NCBI GenBank assembly: GCA_903927185.1
Contig: CAIYLW010000053.1
Span: 1-64,000 of the forward strand
Direction of reading: 5' to 3'
DNA length: 64,000 nucleotides
From: an uncultured Bacteroidota bacterium
GTDB lineage: Bacteria > Bacteroidota > Bacteroidia > Chitinophagales > Chitinophagaceae
Shown here piece by piece: positions 9,122 to 19,425 of this stretch. The position numbers and the translations under genes are program-made. Position 1 is the stretch's first letter. Every line of letters starts with the position of its first letter. Below the pieces are notes generated by a model, which saw nothing but the letters and a program-made list of their open reading frames with translations, did no database searches and was not told where the DNA came from.

Positions 9122-9428
9122 GCCACCTTATTATGCAGTGATCTTTAGTTCCATTGCTGCAGAAAATAAAGATGAATATGGTTTTATGGCAGAAAAAATG
9201 GTAGACCTTGTAAAACAGCAAGCAGGTTATTTAGGTCATGAATCTGCTAGAAATGAAATTGGTATTACCGTTTCTTATTGGGATAGTTTGGAATCAATTA
9301 AAAAATGGAAATTAATATCAGAACATTTAGTAGCACAACAAATGGGAAGGGATAAATGGTATGCTGCTTATAAAGTAAGGATATGTTTAGTAGAAAGAGA
9401 TTATAGTTTTGATAGTAGTTTGTTTTAG
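9102..9428 (+). CDS. Antibiotic biosynthesis monooxygenase (ABM) domain protein
   Basis: A 108-residue protein of the dimeric alpha-beta ABM barrel type, seen from YYAVIFSSI, a helix with MAEKMVDLVKQQAGYLGHES, ITVSYWDSLESIKKWK, and MGRDKWYAAYKVRICLVERDY. Members include heme-degrading and quinol monooxygenases but many have no assigned substrate, and no substrate can be read here. The ATG at 9102 lies inside the end of coaE (20-nt overlap), indicating translational coupling. Confidence 0.82.
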   Translation: MIAATPKPPYYAVIFSSIAAENKDEYGFMAEKMVDLVKQQAGYLGHESARNEIGITVSYWDSLESIKKWKLISEHLVAQQMGRDKWYAAYKVRICLVERDYSFDSSLF

Positions 9429-9452
9429 TGCTTCATTTCAAATTTAAAATTC

Positions 9453-9821
9453 ATGTCATTAAAATCAATATTCATTTCTATTGGAATAATGCTAATGCTG
9501 GTCGCGTTTTTCTATGTTTTTGTGTTTATTTATGTGGTGCCCAATGCTGCCAAATTTTCCATTCCTTATGCCTGGCGAAATATTCCAATGATGCAAGATT
9601 CAAGTGTGGTGAATAACTATCTTGGTGAAGCAAAAATGGATACCACAAATAAGCAATTAGATGAATCTTGGTTGAAAGGAATTAAAAACAAACAATATAA
9701 ATTAACGATACATTTTAGTGAGTTATCTAAACTAGTAGTAGCGTATAAAATCGAGTATCATTTTGAAAAATGGTATTTTAAAATGGATTACCTCTTAGAA
9801 GAAAAAGAAATTCGTAAATAA
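9453..9821 (+). CDS. Small single-pass membrane protein, function unknown
   Basis: A 122-residue protein I do not recognise. It has one long hydrophobic segment near residues 7-32 (ISIGIMLMLVAFFYVFVFIY), then a soluble domain of about 90 residues with alternating charged and aromatic stretches, ending KMDYLLEEKEIRK. It starts 24 nt after the ABM gene and ends 3 nt before a strong terminator, so it is probably the last gene of the coaE run. Confidence 0.6.
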   Translation: MSLKSIFISIGIMLMLVAFFYVFVFIYVVPNAAKFSIPYAWRNIPMMQDSSVVNNYLGEAKMDTTNKQLDESWLKGIKNKQYKLTIHFSELSKLVVAYKIEYHFEKWYFKMDYLLEEKEIRK

Positions 9822-9823
9822 TT

Positions 9824-9859
9824 AAAAAAAGCTTCTGAAATAAATCAGAAGCTTTTTTT
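9824..9859. terminator. Bidirectional terminator between convergent genes
   Basis: A perfect 15-bp inverted repeat (9824-9838 with 9845-9859) with core AAGCTTCTGA, a six-base loop and flanking A/T runs, placed between the 9453 gene and the aminotransferase, which converge. Confidence 0.88.
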
Positions 9860-9885
9860 AATCTATTTTTCACTCTTCACTATTT

Positions 9886-11076
9886 TTAGCTCAATTTAGC
9901 CAATGCATCTTTAATTCTCACCCATGCTCTTTCAATATTTGTCATGCTATTAGCAAATGAAAAACGAACACAATGGGGTTCTCCAAACGCATCTCCCATT
10001 ACTGAAGAAACGTGGGCTGTATTTAATAGATACATACTGAAGTCTGCTGCATTTTTTATAGTTTCAGATCCATTTGATTTGCCATAATAATAACTAACAT
10101 CTGGGAATACATAGAAAGCACCTTGAGGTTCAAAACATTTAAAACCTGGCACTGATTTTACTAATTCAAGTGTTTTTGTTCTTCTTCTTGTAAACTCTTC
10201 AGTCATTTCTACAGACGGTCTTAAATCACCTAGAAGTGCTGCTACGCCTGCCTTTTGTGCAATAGAACATGTGCCACTTGTAAACTGGCCTTGTAATTTT
10301 TCACAAGCTTTTGCAATTGTTGTATTTGCTGCAATATAACCTAAGCGCCAGCCTGTCATTGCAAAACCTTTACTTAAACCATTAATTAAAACAACACGAT
10401 CTTTTAAGTCATCAAATTGAGCAATGCTTTCATGTTTTCCTTCAAAATTAATATACTCATATATTTCATCCGAAAGGATAATCAAATTAGGATGTTTACG
10501 AAATACTTCAGCTAAACCTTCTAATTCAGTTTTTGTATAAACTGCTCCAGAAGGATTACAAGGTGAAGAGAACATGAACACTTTTGACTTTGGTGTAATT
10601 GACGCTTCTAATTCTGCTGGTGTACATTTAAATTGATTCTCAACAGTAGTTCTTATTTCAACTACTTTTCCTCTTGCAATCTTCACTAATTCAGAATAAG
10701 TAACCCAATATGGTGTTGGAATAATTACTTCTTCTCCTTCATCAACCAATGCTAAAATAGTATTCGCCAAACTTTGCTTAGCGCCTGTTGAAGTAACAAT
10801 ATTTTCTGGCTTATAATCTAGATTATTATCCCTTTTTAATTTAGTACAAACTGCTTCACGCAAATCAAGAAAACCCGAAACTGGGGTATAATGACTAAAG
10901 TTATCATTGATTGCTTTGATTGCAGCATCTTTAATATGTTGAGGAGTATCAAAATCGGGTTCGCCTAAGCTTAAGTCAATCACATCAATTCCTTGAGCCC
11001 TTAATTCACGACCTAATTTGGCCATTTTTAAAGTTTCCGGTTCTGCAAACCTGTCTAATAGAGAAGAAAGTTCCAT
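9886..11076 (-). CDS. Class I/II pyridoxal-phosphate aminotransferase (aspartate aminotransferase type)
   Basis: A 396-residue fold-type I aminotransferase. Landmarks are LSLGEPDFDTPQHIKDAA near the N-terminus, the cofactor pocket TGAKQSLAN, SSPCNPSGAVY, the LSDEIYEY aspartate region, and LSKGFAMTGWRLGY containing the Schiff-base lysine. This subgroup usually transfers the amino group of aspartate (AspB-like), sometimes prephenate; the exact substrate cannot be read from sequence. It stands alone: divergent from sdaA and convergent with the 9453 gene. Confidence 0.9.
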   Translation of the reverse strand: MELSSLLDRFAEPETLKMAKLGRELRAQGIDVIDLSLGEPDFDTPQHIKDAAIKAINDNFSHYTPVSGFLDLREAVCTKLKRDNNLDYKPENIVTSTGAKQSLANTILALVDEGEEVIIPTPYWVTYSELVKIARGKVVEIRTTVENQFKCTPAELEASITPKSKVFMFSSPCNPSGAVYTKTELEGLAEVFRKHPNLIILSDEIYEYINFEGKHESIAQFDDLKDRVVLINGLSKGFAMTGWRLGYIAANTTIAKACEKLQGQFTSGTCSIAQKAGVAALLGDLRPSVEMTEEFTRRRTKTLELVKSVPGFKCFEPQGAFYVFPDVSYYYGKSNGSETIKNAADFSMYLLNTAHVSSVMGDAFGEPHCVRFSFANSMTNIERAWVRIKDALAKLS

Positions 11077-11200
11077 AATTTGTATTTGATAAGTGCTAAT
11101 TAATTTGGAGTGCGAAGTTCGGAAAAACTATTCAAAGATCTCTCAATCTTAATCTTAATTCCTCTAATTTTCTCCCCATTTTATTGAATAATTTTTAATA

Positions 11201-11231
11201 ATTGCTTTAGGAGCATCTTCACTTAATTTTG
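11201..11231 (+). promoter_or_regulatory. Promoter for L-serine dehydratase
   Basis: ATTG at 11201-11204 and an exact TAATTTTG (-7 consensus TAnnTTTG) at 11224-11231 are separated by 19 nt. The start ATG follows 21 nt downstream. Confidence 0.75.
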
Positions 11232-11252
11232 ATATTCAATTATTGATTGATT

Positions 11253-12677
11253 ATGCCTCACGAGTCGATTTCTGTTTTTGATATGTTTAAAATAGGAGTA
11301 GGACCTTCTAGTTCTCATACACTTGGGCCCTGGCGTGCAGCATTGGCTTGTTTGGAACAAATCAATCATCGCTCGAGTCTTTATGAAGTAAAGTCTATCA
11401 AGATCATGTTATACGGTTCACTTGCCAAAACAGGAAGGGGACATGGAACTGATATAGCAATTTATATGGGTCTATGTGGTGAAGATCCTGTAACCATTGA
11501 TGTAAACAGTATTACACCCAAAGTAAGATCTATTCAAACAAAAAAAGAATTGTTATTAGGGGGGATAGTTCCTATCCAGTTTGATACTGATCATGACTTA
11601 CATTTTTTAGTAAAGGATTGTTTGAGTTTTCATCCAAACGGACTTTCTTTTCTGGTGGAATTAAAAAATGGAAACTCTTGGTGTGATACTTATTTTTCTA
11701 TTGGAGGGGGATTTATTGTTAAAGAAAATCAAGTAGTTGATAAGAAAGATCAAATTGATTTGCCATTCCCAATAAATACCGCTGATGACTTACTTCATTG
11801 GTGTATGAAGGGGTTAAGCATTAGTGATGTGGTACTCGAAAATGAATCTGCTTGGAGATCAGAAGCAAATACTCGTGAAGGGGTATTGCAAATTTGGAAG
11901 GCAATGAAGGACTGTATTTACAGAGGATGCAAAACAGATGGAGAATTGCCTGGTGGCTTAGAGGTTCAAAGAAGGGCTTCAGCATTGAACAAAAAATTGT
12001 TGAAAAACCAAACTTATACAGATTTTGAGCAATGGTTAGCATTAATAAAAAGTGGTGGACAAAATTTTAATTATATTCTAGATTGGGTAAGTTGTTTTGC
12101 ATTAGCAGTAAATGAAGAAAATGCCTCATTTGGAAGAGTAGTAACAGCTCCAACAAATGGAGCTGCTGGCGTAATTCCTGCTGTGTTACTTTATTTCATT
12201 GCTTTTTGTGACGGTTATACAGAAGAAAAAATCATCAAATTTTTATTAACTGCATCTGAAGTGGGCAGTATATTTAAAAAGGGAGCTACCATTTCCGCTG
12301 CCATGGGCGGATGTCAGGCCGAAATCGGTGTTTCCTCTGCCATGGCAGCGGCGGCTCTCACCGAATTAATGGGTGGTACTCAAAGACAAAGCTTGATGGC
12401 AGCAGAAATTGCAATGGAACATCATTTAGGTTTAACCTGTGATCCAATTGGCGGACTTGTTCAAGTACCTTGTATCGAAAGAAATACCATGGGTGCAATC
12501 AAAGCTATTACCGCTTCTCAGCTCGCATTGCAAAGCTCTCCGGATTTTGCAAAAGTAAGTTTGGATAAAGTAATTAAAACCATGTGGGATACCGCATTGG
12601 ATATGAATAGTAAATACAAAGAAACCTCCGATGGTGGGCTTGCCATCAATATACCGATCAGCTTACCTGAATGCTAA
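11253..12677 (+). CDS. sdaA: L-serine ammonia-lyase (iron-sulfur type)
   Basis: A 474-residue enzyme converting L-serine to pyruvate and ammonia with a 4Fe-4S cluster. Both domains are in one chain: the beta-type domain starts [23 protein letters not shown], and the alpha-type catalytic domain has [21 protein letters not shown] and [16 protein letters not shown] with the cluster cysteines. I prefer ATG 11253 to an in-frame TTG at 11247 because the family begins with this ATG and it sits well after the promoter. Convergent with mqnE, only 23 nt apart. Confidence 0.95.
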   Translation: MPHESISVFDMFKIGVGPSSSHTLGPWRAALACLEQINHRSSLYEVKSIKIMLYGSLAKTGRGHGTDIAIYMGLCGEDPVTIDVNSITPKVRSIQTKKELLLGGIVPIQFDTDHDLHFLVKDCLSFHPNGLSFLVELKNGNSWCDTYFSIGGGFIVKENQVVDKKDQIDLPFPINTADDLLHWCMKGLSISDVVLENESAWRSEANTREGVLQIWKAMKDCIYRGCKTDGELPGGLEVQRRASALNKKLLKNQTYTDFEQWLALIKSGGQNFNYILDWVSCFALAVNEENASFGRVVTAPTNGAAGVIPAVLLYFIAFCDGYTEEKIIKFLLTASEVGSIFKKGATISAAMGGCQAEIGVSSAMAAAALTELMGGTQRQSLMAAEIAMEHHLGLTCDPIGGLVQVPCIERNTMGAIKAITASQLALQSSPDFAKVSLDKVIKTMWDTALDMNSKYKETSDGGLAINIPISLPEC

Positions 12678-12700
12678 TGAATTAATTTAAAGCTGTTTGA

Positions 12701-13879
12701 TTAATTTAATAATGGATTCGATTCTATCTCTGCTAATTCAATCGTTGAATAATCGCGAATCTCATTGTATAAAGTTCCTCTTTCTACTGGCTGACGATTT
12801 ACTTGTTTGATCAAGGTAACTAACTGTGCCGTATTCATTGCAGGGCTTTGTTCTTCACTTCCAGCCATTGAATAAATTTTAGTGGTATCATCAATCGTGC
12901 CGTCAATATCATTTACTCCAAAGCTCAATGAAAGCTGCGCATTTTGACGGCCAAGCATTGGCCAATAGGATTTAATATGTGGAAAATTATCAAGGTACAA
13001 ACGAGATACTGCATACATCTTCATGTCTTCAATAACAGAAGATTCATGCACATAGCTCATGTCATTATCCTTGTTTCGGAATTTTAAAGGAATGAATGTA
13101 TTGAAACCACCAGTTTTATCTTGTAATTGACGCAATCTCTCCATGTGATCAATCCTATGCCAGTATTTTTCAACATGGCCATATAATAAAGTGGCATTGC
13201 TATGCATACCCAATTTATGTGCGGCTTCATGAATCGATAACCATCCATCAGCATCTACTTTATCTTCACAAATTTGTGTGCGTATTTCGGGATGAAAAAT
13301 TTCAGCGCCACCGCCTGGTAAAGAATCCAAGCCTGCTTCATTCGCTAATTTCATTCCTTCTTCTGTAGTTAATTTTGCCTTACGAAACATATAATCTAAC
13401 TCAACAGGCGTAAAGGCTTTAATATGTAATTCTGGGCGATGTGCTTTGATCGATTTTAATAATTCAATAAAGAAAGCCATATCCATTTTAGGATGAACAC
13501 CACCTACAATATGAACTTCTGTAACAGGCTTTCCATCATAGCTTTTTACAATATCTAACATTTGAGGAATACTCAATTCCCAACCCTCTTCACGATGAGC
13601 ATATAATTTAGAATAAGCACAAAATTTACAACTGAAAACGCAAAGATTTGTTGGCTCGATATGAAAATTACGATTGAAATAAGTTTTATTGCCGTGTTTT
13701 TGTTCACGTACACAATTGGCCAATGCGCCAAGATAGGAGAGAGAACCCTTCTCAAATAAAAGAACGCCCTCATCAAAACTTATGCGCTCTTTATTTAATA
13801 CTTTATATCCAATAGCTTTTAATTGTTCATCTTTTGAATTTGCCACCAATGCTTCAATACCAGATTGCTGATTCATCAT
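12701..13879 (-). CDS. mqnE: Aminofutalosine synthase MqnE (radical SAM)
   Basis: A 392-residue radical SAM enzyme of the futalosine route to menaquinone; MqnE joins an enolpyruvyl-benzoate precursor to S-adenosylmethionine. The cluster motif CVFSCKFC (C-x3-C-x2-C) lies near residues 78-85, with EVHIVGGVHP, LDSLPGGGAEIF and SNATLLYGH as family landmarks. MqnC, the paralogous cyclase, is the main alternative; the surrounding motif EGWELSIPQM favours MqnE. No other mqn gene is in the window. It fits with the menaquinone-linked complex I operon further on. Confidence 0.87.
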   Translation of the reverse strand: MMNQQSGIEALVANSKDEQLKAIGYKVLNKERISFDEGVLLFEKGSLSYLGALANCVREQKHGNKTYFNRNFHIEPTNLCVFSCKFCAYSKLYAHREEGWELSIPQMLDIVKSYDGKPVTEVHIVGGVHPKMDMAFFIELLKSIKAHRPELHIKAFTPVELDYMFRKAKLTTEEGMKLANEAGLDSLPGGGAEIFHPEIRTQICEDKVDADGWLSIHEAAHKLGMHSNATLLYGHVEKYWHRIDHMERLRQLQDKTGGFNTFIPLKFRNKDNDMSYVHESSVIEDMKMYAVSRLYLDNFPHIKSYWPMLGRQNAQLSLSFGVNDIDGTIDDTTKIYSMAGSEEQSPAMNTAQLVTLIKQVNRQPVERGTLYNEIRDYSTIELAEIESNPLLN

Positions 13880-13895
13880 GCCTAGAAAATTTTAG

Positions 13896-13903
13896 CAAAA
13901 ATA
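13896..13903 (-). promoter_or_regulatory. Candidate mqnE -7 box
   Basis: Minus strand reads TATTTTTG, an exact TAnnTTTG match, 16 nt before the mqnE start. A second exact match, TAATTTTG, lies just upstream. No TTTG at the ideal -33 position. Confidence 0.5.
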
Positions 13904-13943
13904 ACCCAAAATTACTAGCATTAAATGCTAAAAGTCATTCAAT

Positions 13944-15173
13944 TTATGACATTAGTATTCCAGCAATACTAGCAGAAAGATAAGAAGCAAGTGTACCACA
14001 TAATAAAGCTTTCAAACCCAATTTTGCTAAATCGGCTCTTCTTGTAGGGGCCAATTCTCCAATTCCACCAATCTGCATTCCCACACTACTAAAATTGGCA
14101 AACCCACAAATGGCAATGCTTACAATTAATAAACCTTTTTCAGAAACAATTGGAACTGCTTTTGAAGTAAGATTATTAAATGCTACGAATTCATTGATAG
14201 TAAGTTTTTGTCCTAATAAAGTTGCTGCATTTGCCACATCCACATTTGGTACACCCATTGCCCATGTCATGGGAAAGAATATTTTACTAAATACCGAATC
14301 CAAAGTTAGACCAGGATAAATCAATCCCATTCCCCAATTAATAAAAGCAATTAATGCAATAAACCCAATCAACATAGCTATTACATTAATTGATATTTTC
14401 ATGCCATCACTTGCACCATGCGAAATGGCATCAATAATATTACTATACGGACTCTTTACTTCTAATTTAACTTTCCCCATTGTTTGTGATTCTTCTGTTT
14501 CTGGAAACACAATTTTTGATATCACCAATGCACCAGGTGCCGCCATTAAACTCGCAGTTAATAAGTATTCTGCCTTAGCACCCATATTCGCATATACGAT
14601 TAAGATACCTCCGGCAATACAGGCTAAGCTTCCACTCATACTCGCCAATAATTCACTTTTTGTCATGGAACTTAAATAAGGTCGAATCATCACCTGAGCT
14701 TCAACCTGACCAACAAAAGCACTAGCTACATTACTCAAAGCTTCAGCACCGCTCACTCGCATAATGAAATTCATTGCTTTGGCAATTATCGAAACAATTA
14801 ACTGCATTACTCCAAAATGATATAAGATTGCAACTAATACACATACTAAAATTATCGTTGCTGTTACACTAAAGGCAAAAACGAAACCCCCTTGATTAAA
14901 ATTCTGAACACCAGTTGGAGCCGCAACCATAATTCCGCCATAAACAAATGATACACCTGCTCTTGCAAATTTTTCGATCTTCTCCATTCCATGACCCAAC
15001 TGTTGGAAAAACCAAGTTACTGGAGGCACTTTTAAAACCAAAATGGCAATGGTTATTTGCAATATAATTCCACTTATAACTAATCGGTAATTGATTCTTC
15101 TTTTATTATTCGAAAATAAAAAAGCAATCATTAAAATTAAGATGATTCCCAATAAACCTTGAAAACGTTCCAT
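13944..15173 (-). CDS. nupC: Concentrative nucleoside transporter (NupC/CNT family)
   Basis: A 409-residue polytopic protein importing nucleosides with a cation gradient. Family motifs are GAEALSNVASAFVGQVEA, GSLACIAGGILIVYA, and FANFSSVGMQIGGIGELAP near the C-terminus. About ten hydrophobic helices are visible. I use ATG 15173 (MERFQGLLGIILIL); an in-frame TTG at 15242 would add 23 residues of unlikely sequence and run into the upstream terminator. It is downstream of trxA on the same strand but separated from it by that terminator. Confidence 0.92.
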   Translation of the reverse strand: MERFQGLLGIILILMIAFLFSNNKRRINYRLVISGIILQITIAILVLKVPPVTWFFQQLGHGMEKIEKFARAGVSFVYGGIMVAAPTGVQNFNQGGFVFAFSVTATIILVCVLVAILYHFGVMQLIVSIIAKAMNFIMRVSGAEALSNVASAFVGQVEAQVMIRPYLSSMTKSELLASMSGSLACIAGGILIVYANMGAKAEYLLTASLMAAPGALVISKIVFPETEESQTMGKVKLEVKSPYSNIIDAISHGASDGMKISINVIAMLIGFIALIAFINWGMGLIYPGLTLDSVFSKIFFPMTWAMGVPNVDVANAATLLGQKLTINEFVAFNNLTSKAVPIVSEKGLLIVSIAICGFANFSSVGMQIGGIGELAPTRRADLAKLGLKALLCGTLASYLSASIAGILMS

Positions 15174-15238
15174 AGTTCTACAATTAGCTAAATGAATTAA
15201 CTTGGAAGATAACGAATTAATAATAATGAAATGATGGT

Positions 15239-15270
15239 ACAAAAAAAAGAGGCTCCAACGGAAGCCTCTT
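15239..15270 (-). terminator. Intrinsic terminator of trxA
   Basis: On the minus strand the stem AGAGGCTT / AAGCCTCT (plus-strand arms 15247-15254 and 15263-15270) is followed by a run of nine or more T. It lies 22 nt past the trxA stop and before the nupC gene. Confidence 0.85.
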
Positions 15271-15291
15271 CAATAAGATTATTCAAAGGAA

Positions 15292-15609
15292 CTATAAATG
15301 TGCCTGAATCTTTTTGTCTAATACACTCTTAGGTACAGCTCCAATTTGCTTATCAACTATTTTGCCATCTTTAATAAACAAGATTGCAGGAATAGAGGTA
15401 ATTCCATAAGTGACACTTAAATTAGGATTGTGGTCAACATTTACTTTTCCCACATTAATTTTTCCTGCATATTCTTTTGATAATTCTTCTACAACAGGTC
15501 CGATTGCGCGACATGGTCCACACCACTCAGCCCAGAAATCGATCATAGTTAATTTATCGCTGTCTAACACAGTGCTCTGAAAGTTTGCATCGGTTAATTC
15601 TAAAGCCAT
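15292..15609 (-). CDS. trxA: Thioredoxin
   Basis: A 105-residue cytoplasmic thioredoxin with the active site WAEWCGPCRAIGP (redox Cys pair near residues 31-34), the cis-proline loop ITSIPAILFIKDGK, and normal length. It keeps cytoplasmic disulfides reduced; the likely electron donor, TrxB, is encoded at 55363-56310. It is 129 nt from dnaE on the same strand and has its own -7 box and terminator, so it is probably a single-gene unit. Confidence 0.97.
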   Translation of the reverse strand: MALELTDANFQSTVLDSDKLTMIDFWAEWCGPCRAIGPVVEELSKEYAGKINVGKVNVDHNPNLSVTYGITSIPAILFIKDGKIVDKQIGAVPKSVLDKKIQAHL

Positions 15610-15648
15610 TTTTATTGTTTTTATTTATTTGTAATGATTGTATACTGT

Positions 15649-15656
15649 CAAATATA
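15649..15656 (-). promoter_or_regulatory. Candidate trxA -7 box
   Basis: Minus strand TATATTTG is an exact TAnnTTTG match, 39 nt before the trxA start. The -33 element is not clear. Confidence 0.55.
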
Positions 15657-15738
15657 AATCCAAAGAGCCGTTTATGCTGATTTGACTTTTCCACCATTGT
15701 GATTAATGACTTTGCAGCAGTAATATACTGACAGCAGG

Positions 15739-18700
15739 TCAGTTTGCTAATCCAACGTGGATATCTAAATCCGGATTGGTTAGCAGATAACCTGCCATGT
15801 CTTCATTCATCAAAAAGCTCTTTTCCATACTATACAAGCTAACTTTCAAGTTCTCTTTTGGTTCATATAGATTGATTCTTAATGAAGTTTTACCCGGATT
15901 GTCTTTCATATTCTTATCTATAAAATTCACAAAGTCGTTGGTCACTGCGGTTACATTAAGTGTAATGTCAATACTTTTTGTCAGCGTTTGTTTAACCGTT
16001 TCTAAAAGTGACATAGAATAAATCTTAAATTCAAATTCATCAGGGCGATTGTACTTTGGTCTGAAATTGCCATTTAATAATACATTTTGACCTTTGTCTA
16101 AATAGTTTTGAAATTTAATATAGTCTTCACTCCATAATAAAAACTCTGTTTTACCAGTAAAATCTTCCATCGAAAAAGATCCGAAATTTTTTCCTGTTTT
16201 TGTTACACGATGTTGCACATCAATGATAAGTCCTGCTACTTTTAAACCTCTTCCTGGATTTGGTTGTAAATGAAGTGTTTCCTTAATCTCATTAAAATCA
16301 TTGATTCGGGTAATGCCATAATATTTTAATTCGAATTTAAAATGATCAAGTGGATGTCCACTCATGTACATTCCAGTAACTTCTTTTTCATAATCCAATA
16401 ACTCAGTTAAAGTCCATGGTTCGCATATTGCAATTTTCGGAATAGGAACTTCCATGGCTGCAGACATATTTCCAAACAAAGTATTGCTATTACCTATACT
16501 ATTGGCTTGTTTGGCTTGACCATAACTCACAATTTTTTCTAAACCAGATAATTTATCTCCTTCTGGTACATTAAAATATTGTGCACGATGATAGGATGTG
16601 AAACAATCGAATGCTCCTGAATAAGCTAATGATTCAAGTGATTTCTTATTTACACTTTTCTGTACAACTCTGGAAATAAAATCGAACATATCAGTGTAAA
16701 AACCATTCTTTTCTCGTTCAGCAATGATATATTCAACAGCGGCTTCACCAACTCCTTTTATGCCACCCATTCCAAAACGGATCTCACCTTTTGCGTTCAC
16801 TGCAAAACCTTTCAAGGATTCATTAATATCTGGCCCTAAAACTTTAATTCCCATTCTCTTGCACTCTTCCATAAAGAAAGTAATCTTCTCAATGCCACCT
16901 GCATGGTTCAAAACAGCCGACATATATTCACCCGGATAGTGTGCTTTTAAATATGCTGTTTCATAAGCTACATAAGCATAACAAGTGCTATGCGATTTAT
17001 TAAATGCATATTGTGCAAAGGCTTCCCAATCTGTCCAGATTTTTTCAAGCTTATCTGCAGCATGACCTTTAGCAATTGCCCCATCTACGAATTTTCCCTT
17101 CATTTTATCCAGGGTTTTCCGATCTTTCTTACCCATGGCTTTTCGAAGTACATCCGCATCGCCTTTACTAAAACCGCCAATCTTTTGAGACAATAGCATT
17201 ACTTGTTCTTGATAAACTGTAATACCATAAGTATCTGCCAAATATTCTTCCATATCAGCCAAATCGTACGTGATGGCTTCTTTACCATGTTTCCGATCAA
17301 TAAAGTTGGGTATATACGCAATCGGGCCTGGCCGATACAAGGCATTCATGGCAATTAAATCTGCGAACTTATCTGGTTTTAATTCGCGCAGGTATTTTTG
17401 CATCCCCACACTTTCAAATTGGAATGTTGCATTGGTTTCTCCACGTTGATAAAGAAGGAATGTTTTTTCGTCATCCAATGGTATAGTATCAAGGTCGATG
17501 ATTATTTTATGATTTTGCTTGATTAACTCTAAAGCAGTTTTTAAAATGGAGAGGGTTTTTAATCCCAAAAAGTCCATTTTAATAACCCCTGCTTCTTCAA
17601 TAGTACTTCCTTCAATTTGTGTAACCCAAAGTGGAGAATCTTTTGCAATTGCTACTGGAATCAAATCAGTCAAGTCTCTCGGAGCAATAATAATTCCCGC
17701 CGCATGAATGCCTGTATTCCTAACAGATCCTTCTAATCTTTCTGCTTCTTTTAAAACTTTTGCACGGATATCAGTTCCTGCATAAATTTCTCTCAATTTT
17801 TTAATATCGTCTAAATCATCTTGTTGATACCCTTCTTTTTCTTCAAATGATTTTTGATTTATTTTTTCACCTTCTTTAGCAGTAAATGGTGCGTGTAATA
17901 CCCTGCGTAATTCAGTACCTGGTTTGTCGGGTACTAATTTTGCCAACATATTACTTTCCACCAATGGCAAATCCATTACACGAGCAACATCCTTAATACT
18001 CATTTTGGCGGCCATGGTGCCATAGGTAATAATCTGTGCCACCTGATTTTTACCATATTTATCAACTACATAATCGATTACTTTTTGCCGTCCTTCATCA
18101 TCAAAATCCGTATCGATATCGGGCATGCTCTTTCGATCGGGATTTAAAAATCTTTCAAAAAGTAAGTTGTATTTTATTGGATCAATATTCGTAATGCCGA
18201 TACAAAATGCAACTACACTTCCTGCAGCAGAACCTCTTCCTGGTCCAACAAAAACGCCCATTTCCCTACCAGCTTTAATAAAATCACTCACAATTAAAAA
18301 GTAGCCGGCAAATCCCATCGTTCTAATAGTAAACAACTCAAAATCGAGTCGCTCTTGTATTTCCGGTGTGATTTCAGAATACCTTTTTTGTGCACCTTCT
18401 TTCGTTAAGTGCTGCAGGTATTCCCACTGATTCATATTAGAATCTGTATGAATCTGAAACGAATCTGGTATTGGAAAAGCGGGAAGTAAAATATCTCTTT
18501 TTAGATTCAGTACTTCTACTTTGTCTACAATTGCATTGGTATTGTAGAGCGATTCGGGAATATCTTTAAACAACTGACTCATCTCATCAGTTGTCTTAAA
18601 ATAGAATTGATCATTAGGAAATTTAAAACGTCGATTTTTTAATTGAATCTCATCATTTACAAAATCATCAAACCCCGGTGTAGATTGCTTTTCGCCAGTA

Positions 18701-19425
18701 TTAATACACAAAAGAATATCATGTGCATTATAATCGTCGCGCTCTGTATAATGACTATCATTAGTAGCAATTACAGGTACATCGAATTTCTTCGCAAACT
18801 TCATCAATGTATGATTGATGAGTTCTTGTTCCTTGATATTATGTCTTTGTATTTCTATATAATAATCTTCTCCAAAAAGATCCAGCCACCATTTGAATTC
18901 TTGTTCTGCTTTTTCTTCCCCTTCATTCAAAATAGTTTGAGGAACATACGCACCAATGCAACAAGTTGTGGCGATAATTCCTTCATGGTATTGTTCAATT
19001 AATTTTTTATCTACACGAGGATATTTACTATATAAACCTTCAATAAAACCTAAAGAAGTAAGCTTAACCAAGTTTTGATATCCTTGTGCATTCTTTGCCA
19101 AAAGAACTTGGTGATATCTTTTGTCTTTTTGTTCCTTGGTAAAGGTTTTGATAAAACGATCTTCAACCACATAGAACTCGCAACCAACAATTGGTTTCAC
19201 TAGTGGTGCAAGAATATCATTTCCTTGATCATCCTTGCCAATCACCTTTGTCTTTTTCCAGGCCTGACTTACAAATTCAAATGCGCCAAACATATTTCCA
19301 TGATCTGTAATTGCAATGGCAGGCATATTATCTTTAACTGCCTTATCATATAAACTGCCAATATTGGCAGCACCATCCAATAAAGAATACTGCGTATGGA
19401 CGTGCAAGTGAGAAAATTGAGACAT
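15739..19425 (-). CDS. dnaE: DNA polymerase III subunit alpha
   Basis: A 1228-residue replicative polymerase. The N-terminal PHP domain starts FSHLHVHTQYSLLDGA; the polymerase palm has GPGRGSAAGSVVAF and the catalytic acidic motif MPDIDTDFDDEGR; VYQEQVMLLSQ and FNKSHSTCYAYVAYETAYLK mark the fingers; the C-terminal OB region (GLIIDVQHRVTKTGKNFGSF) is present. It is the chain-elongating subunit of the replisome. Start ATG 19425 is where the family begins. Confidence 0.98.
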   Translation of the reverse strand: MSQFSHLHVHTQYSLLDGAANIGSLYDKAVKDNMPAIAITDHGNMFGAFEFVSQAWKKTKVIGKDDQGNDILAPLVKPIVGCEFYVVEDRFIKTFTKEQKDKRYHQVLLAKNAQGYQNLVKLTSLGFIEGLYSKYPRVDKKLIEQYHEGIIATTCCIGAYVPQTILNEGEEKAEQEFKWWLDLFGEDYYIEIQRHNIKEQELINHTLMKFAKKFDVPVIATNDSHYTERDDYNAHDILLCINTGEKQSTPGFDDFVNDEIQLKNRRFKFPNDQFYFKTTDEMSQLFKDIPESLYNTNAIVDKVEVLNLKRDILLPAFPIPDSFQIHTDSNMNQWEYLQHLTKEGAQKRYSEITPEIQERLDFELFTIRTMGFAGYFLIVSDFIKAGREMGVFVGPGRGSAAGSVVAFCIGITNIDPIKYNLLFERFLNPDRKSMPDIDTDFDDEGRQKVIDYVVDKYGKNQVAQIITYGTMAAKMSIKDVARVMDLPLVESNMLAKLVPDKPGTELRRVLHAPFTAKEGEKINQKSFEEKEGYQQDDLDDIKKLREIYAGTDIRAKVLKEAERLEGSVRNTGIHAAGIIIAPRDLTDLIPVAIAKDSPLWVTQIEGSTIEEAGVIKMDFLGLKTLSILKTALELIKQNHKIIIDLDTIPLDDEKTFLLYQRGETNATFQFESVGMQKYLRELKPDKFADLIAMNALYRPGPIAYIPNFIDRKHGKEAITYDLADMEEYLADTYGITVYQEQVMLLSQKIGGFSKGDADVLRKAMGKKDRKTLDKMKGKFVDGAIAKGHAADKLEKIWTDWEAFAQYAFNKSHSTCYAYVAYETAYLKAHYPGEYMSAVLNHAGGIEKITFFMEECKRMGIKVLGPDINESLKGFAVNAKGEIRFGMGGIKGVGEAAVEYIIAEREKNGFYTDMFDFISRVVQKSVNKKSLESLAYSGAFDCFTSYHRAQYFNVPEGDKLSGLEKIVSYGQAKQANSIGNSNTLFGNMSAAMEVPIPKIAICEPWTLTELLDYEKEVTGMYMSGHPLDHFKFELKYYGITRINDFNEIKETLHLQPNPGRGLKVAGLIIDVQHRVTKTGKNFGSFSMEDFTGKTEFLLWSEDYIKFQNYLDKGQNVLLNGNFRPKYNRPDEFEFKIYSMSLLETVKQTLTKSIDITLNVTAVTNDFVNFIDKNMKDNPGKTSLRINLYEPKENLKVSLYSMEKSFLMNEDMAGYLLTNPDLDIHVGLAN

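Noticed and set aside
13916-13930. Small inverted repeat TAGCAT/ATGCTA between mqnE and nupC
   Set aside because: Only 6 bp with a 3-nt loop and no T run, too weak to call a terminator.
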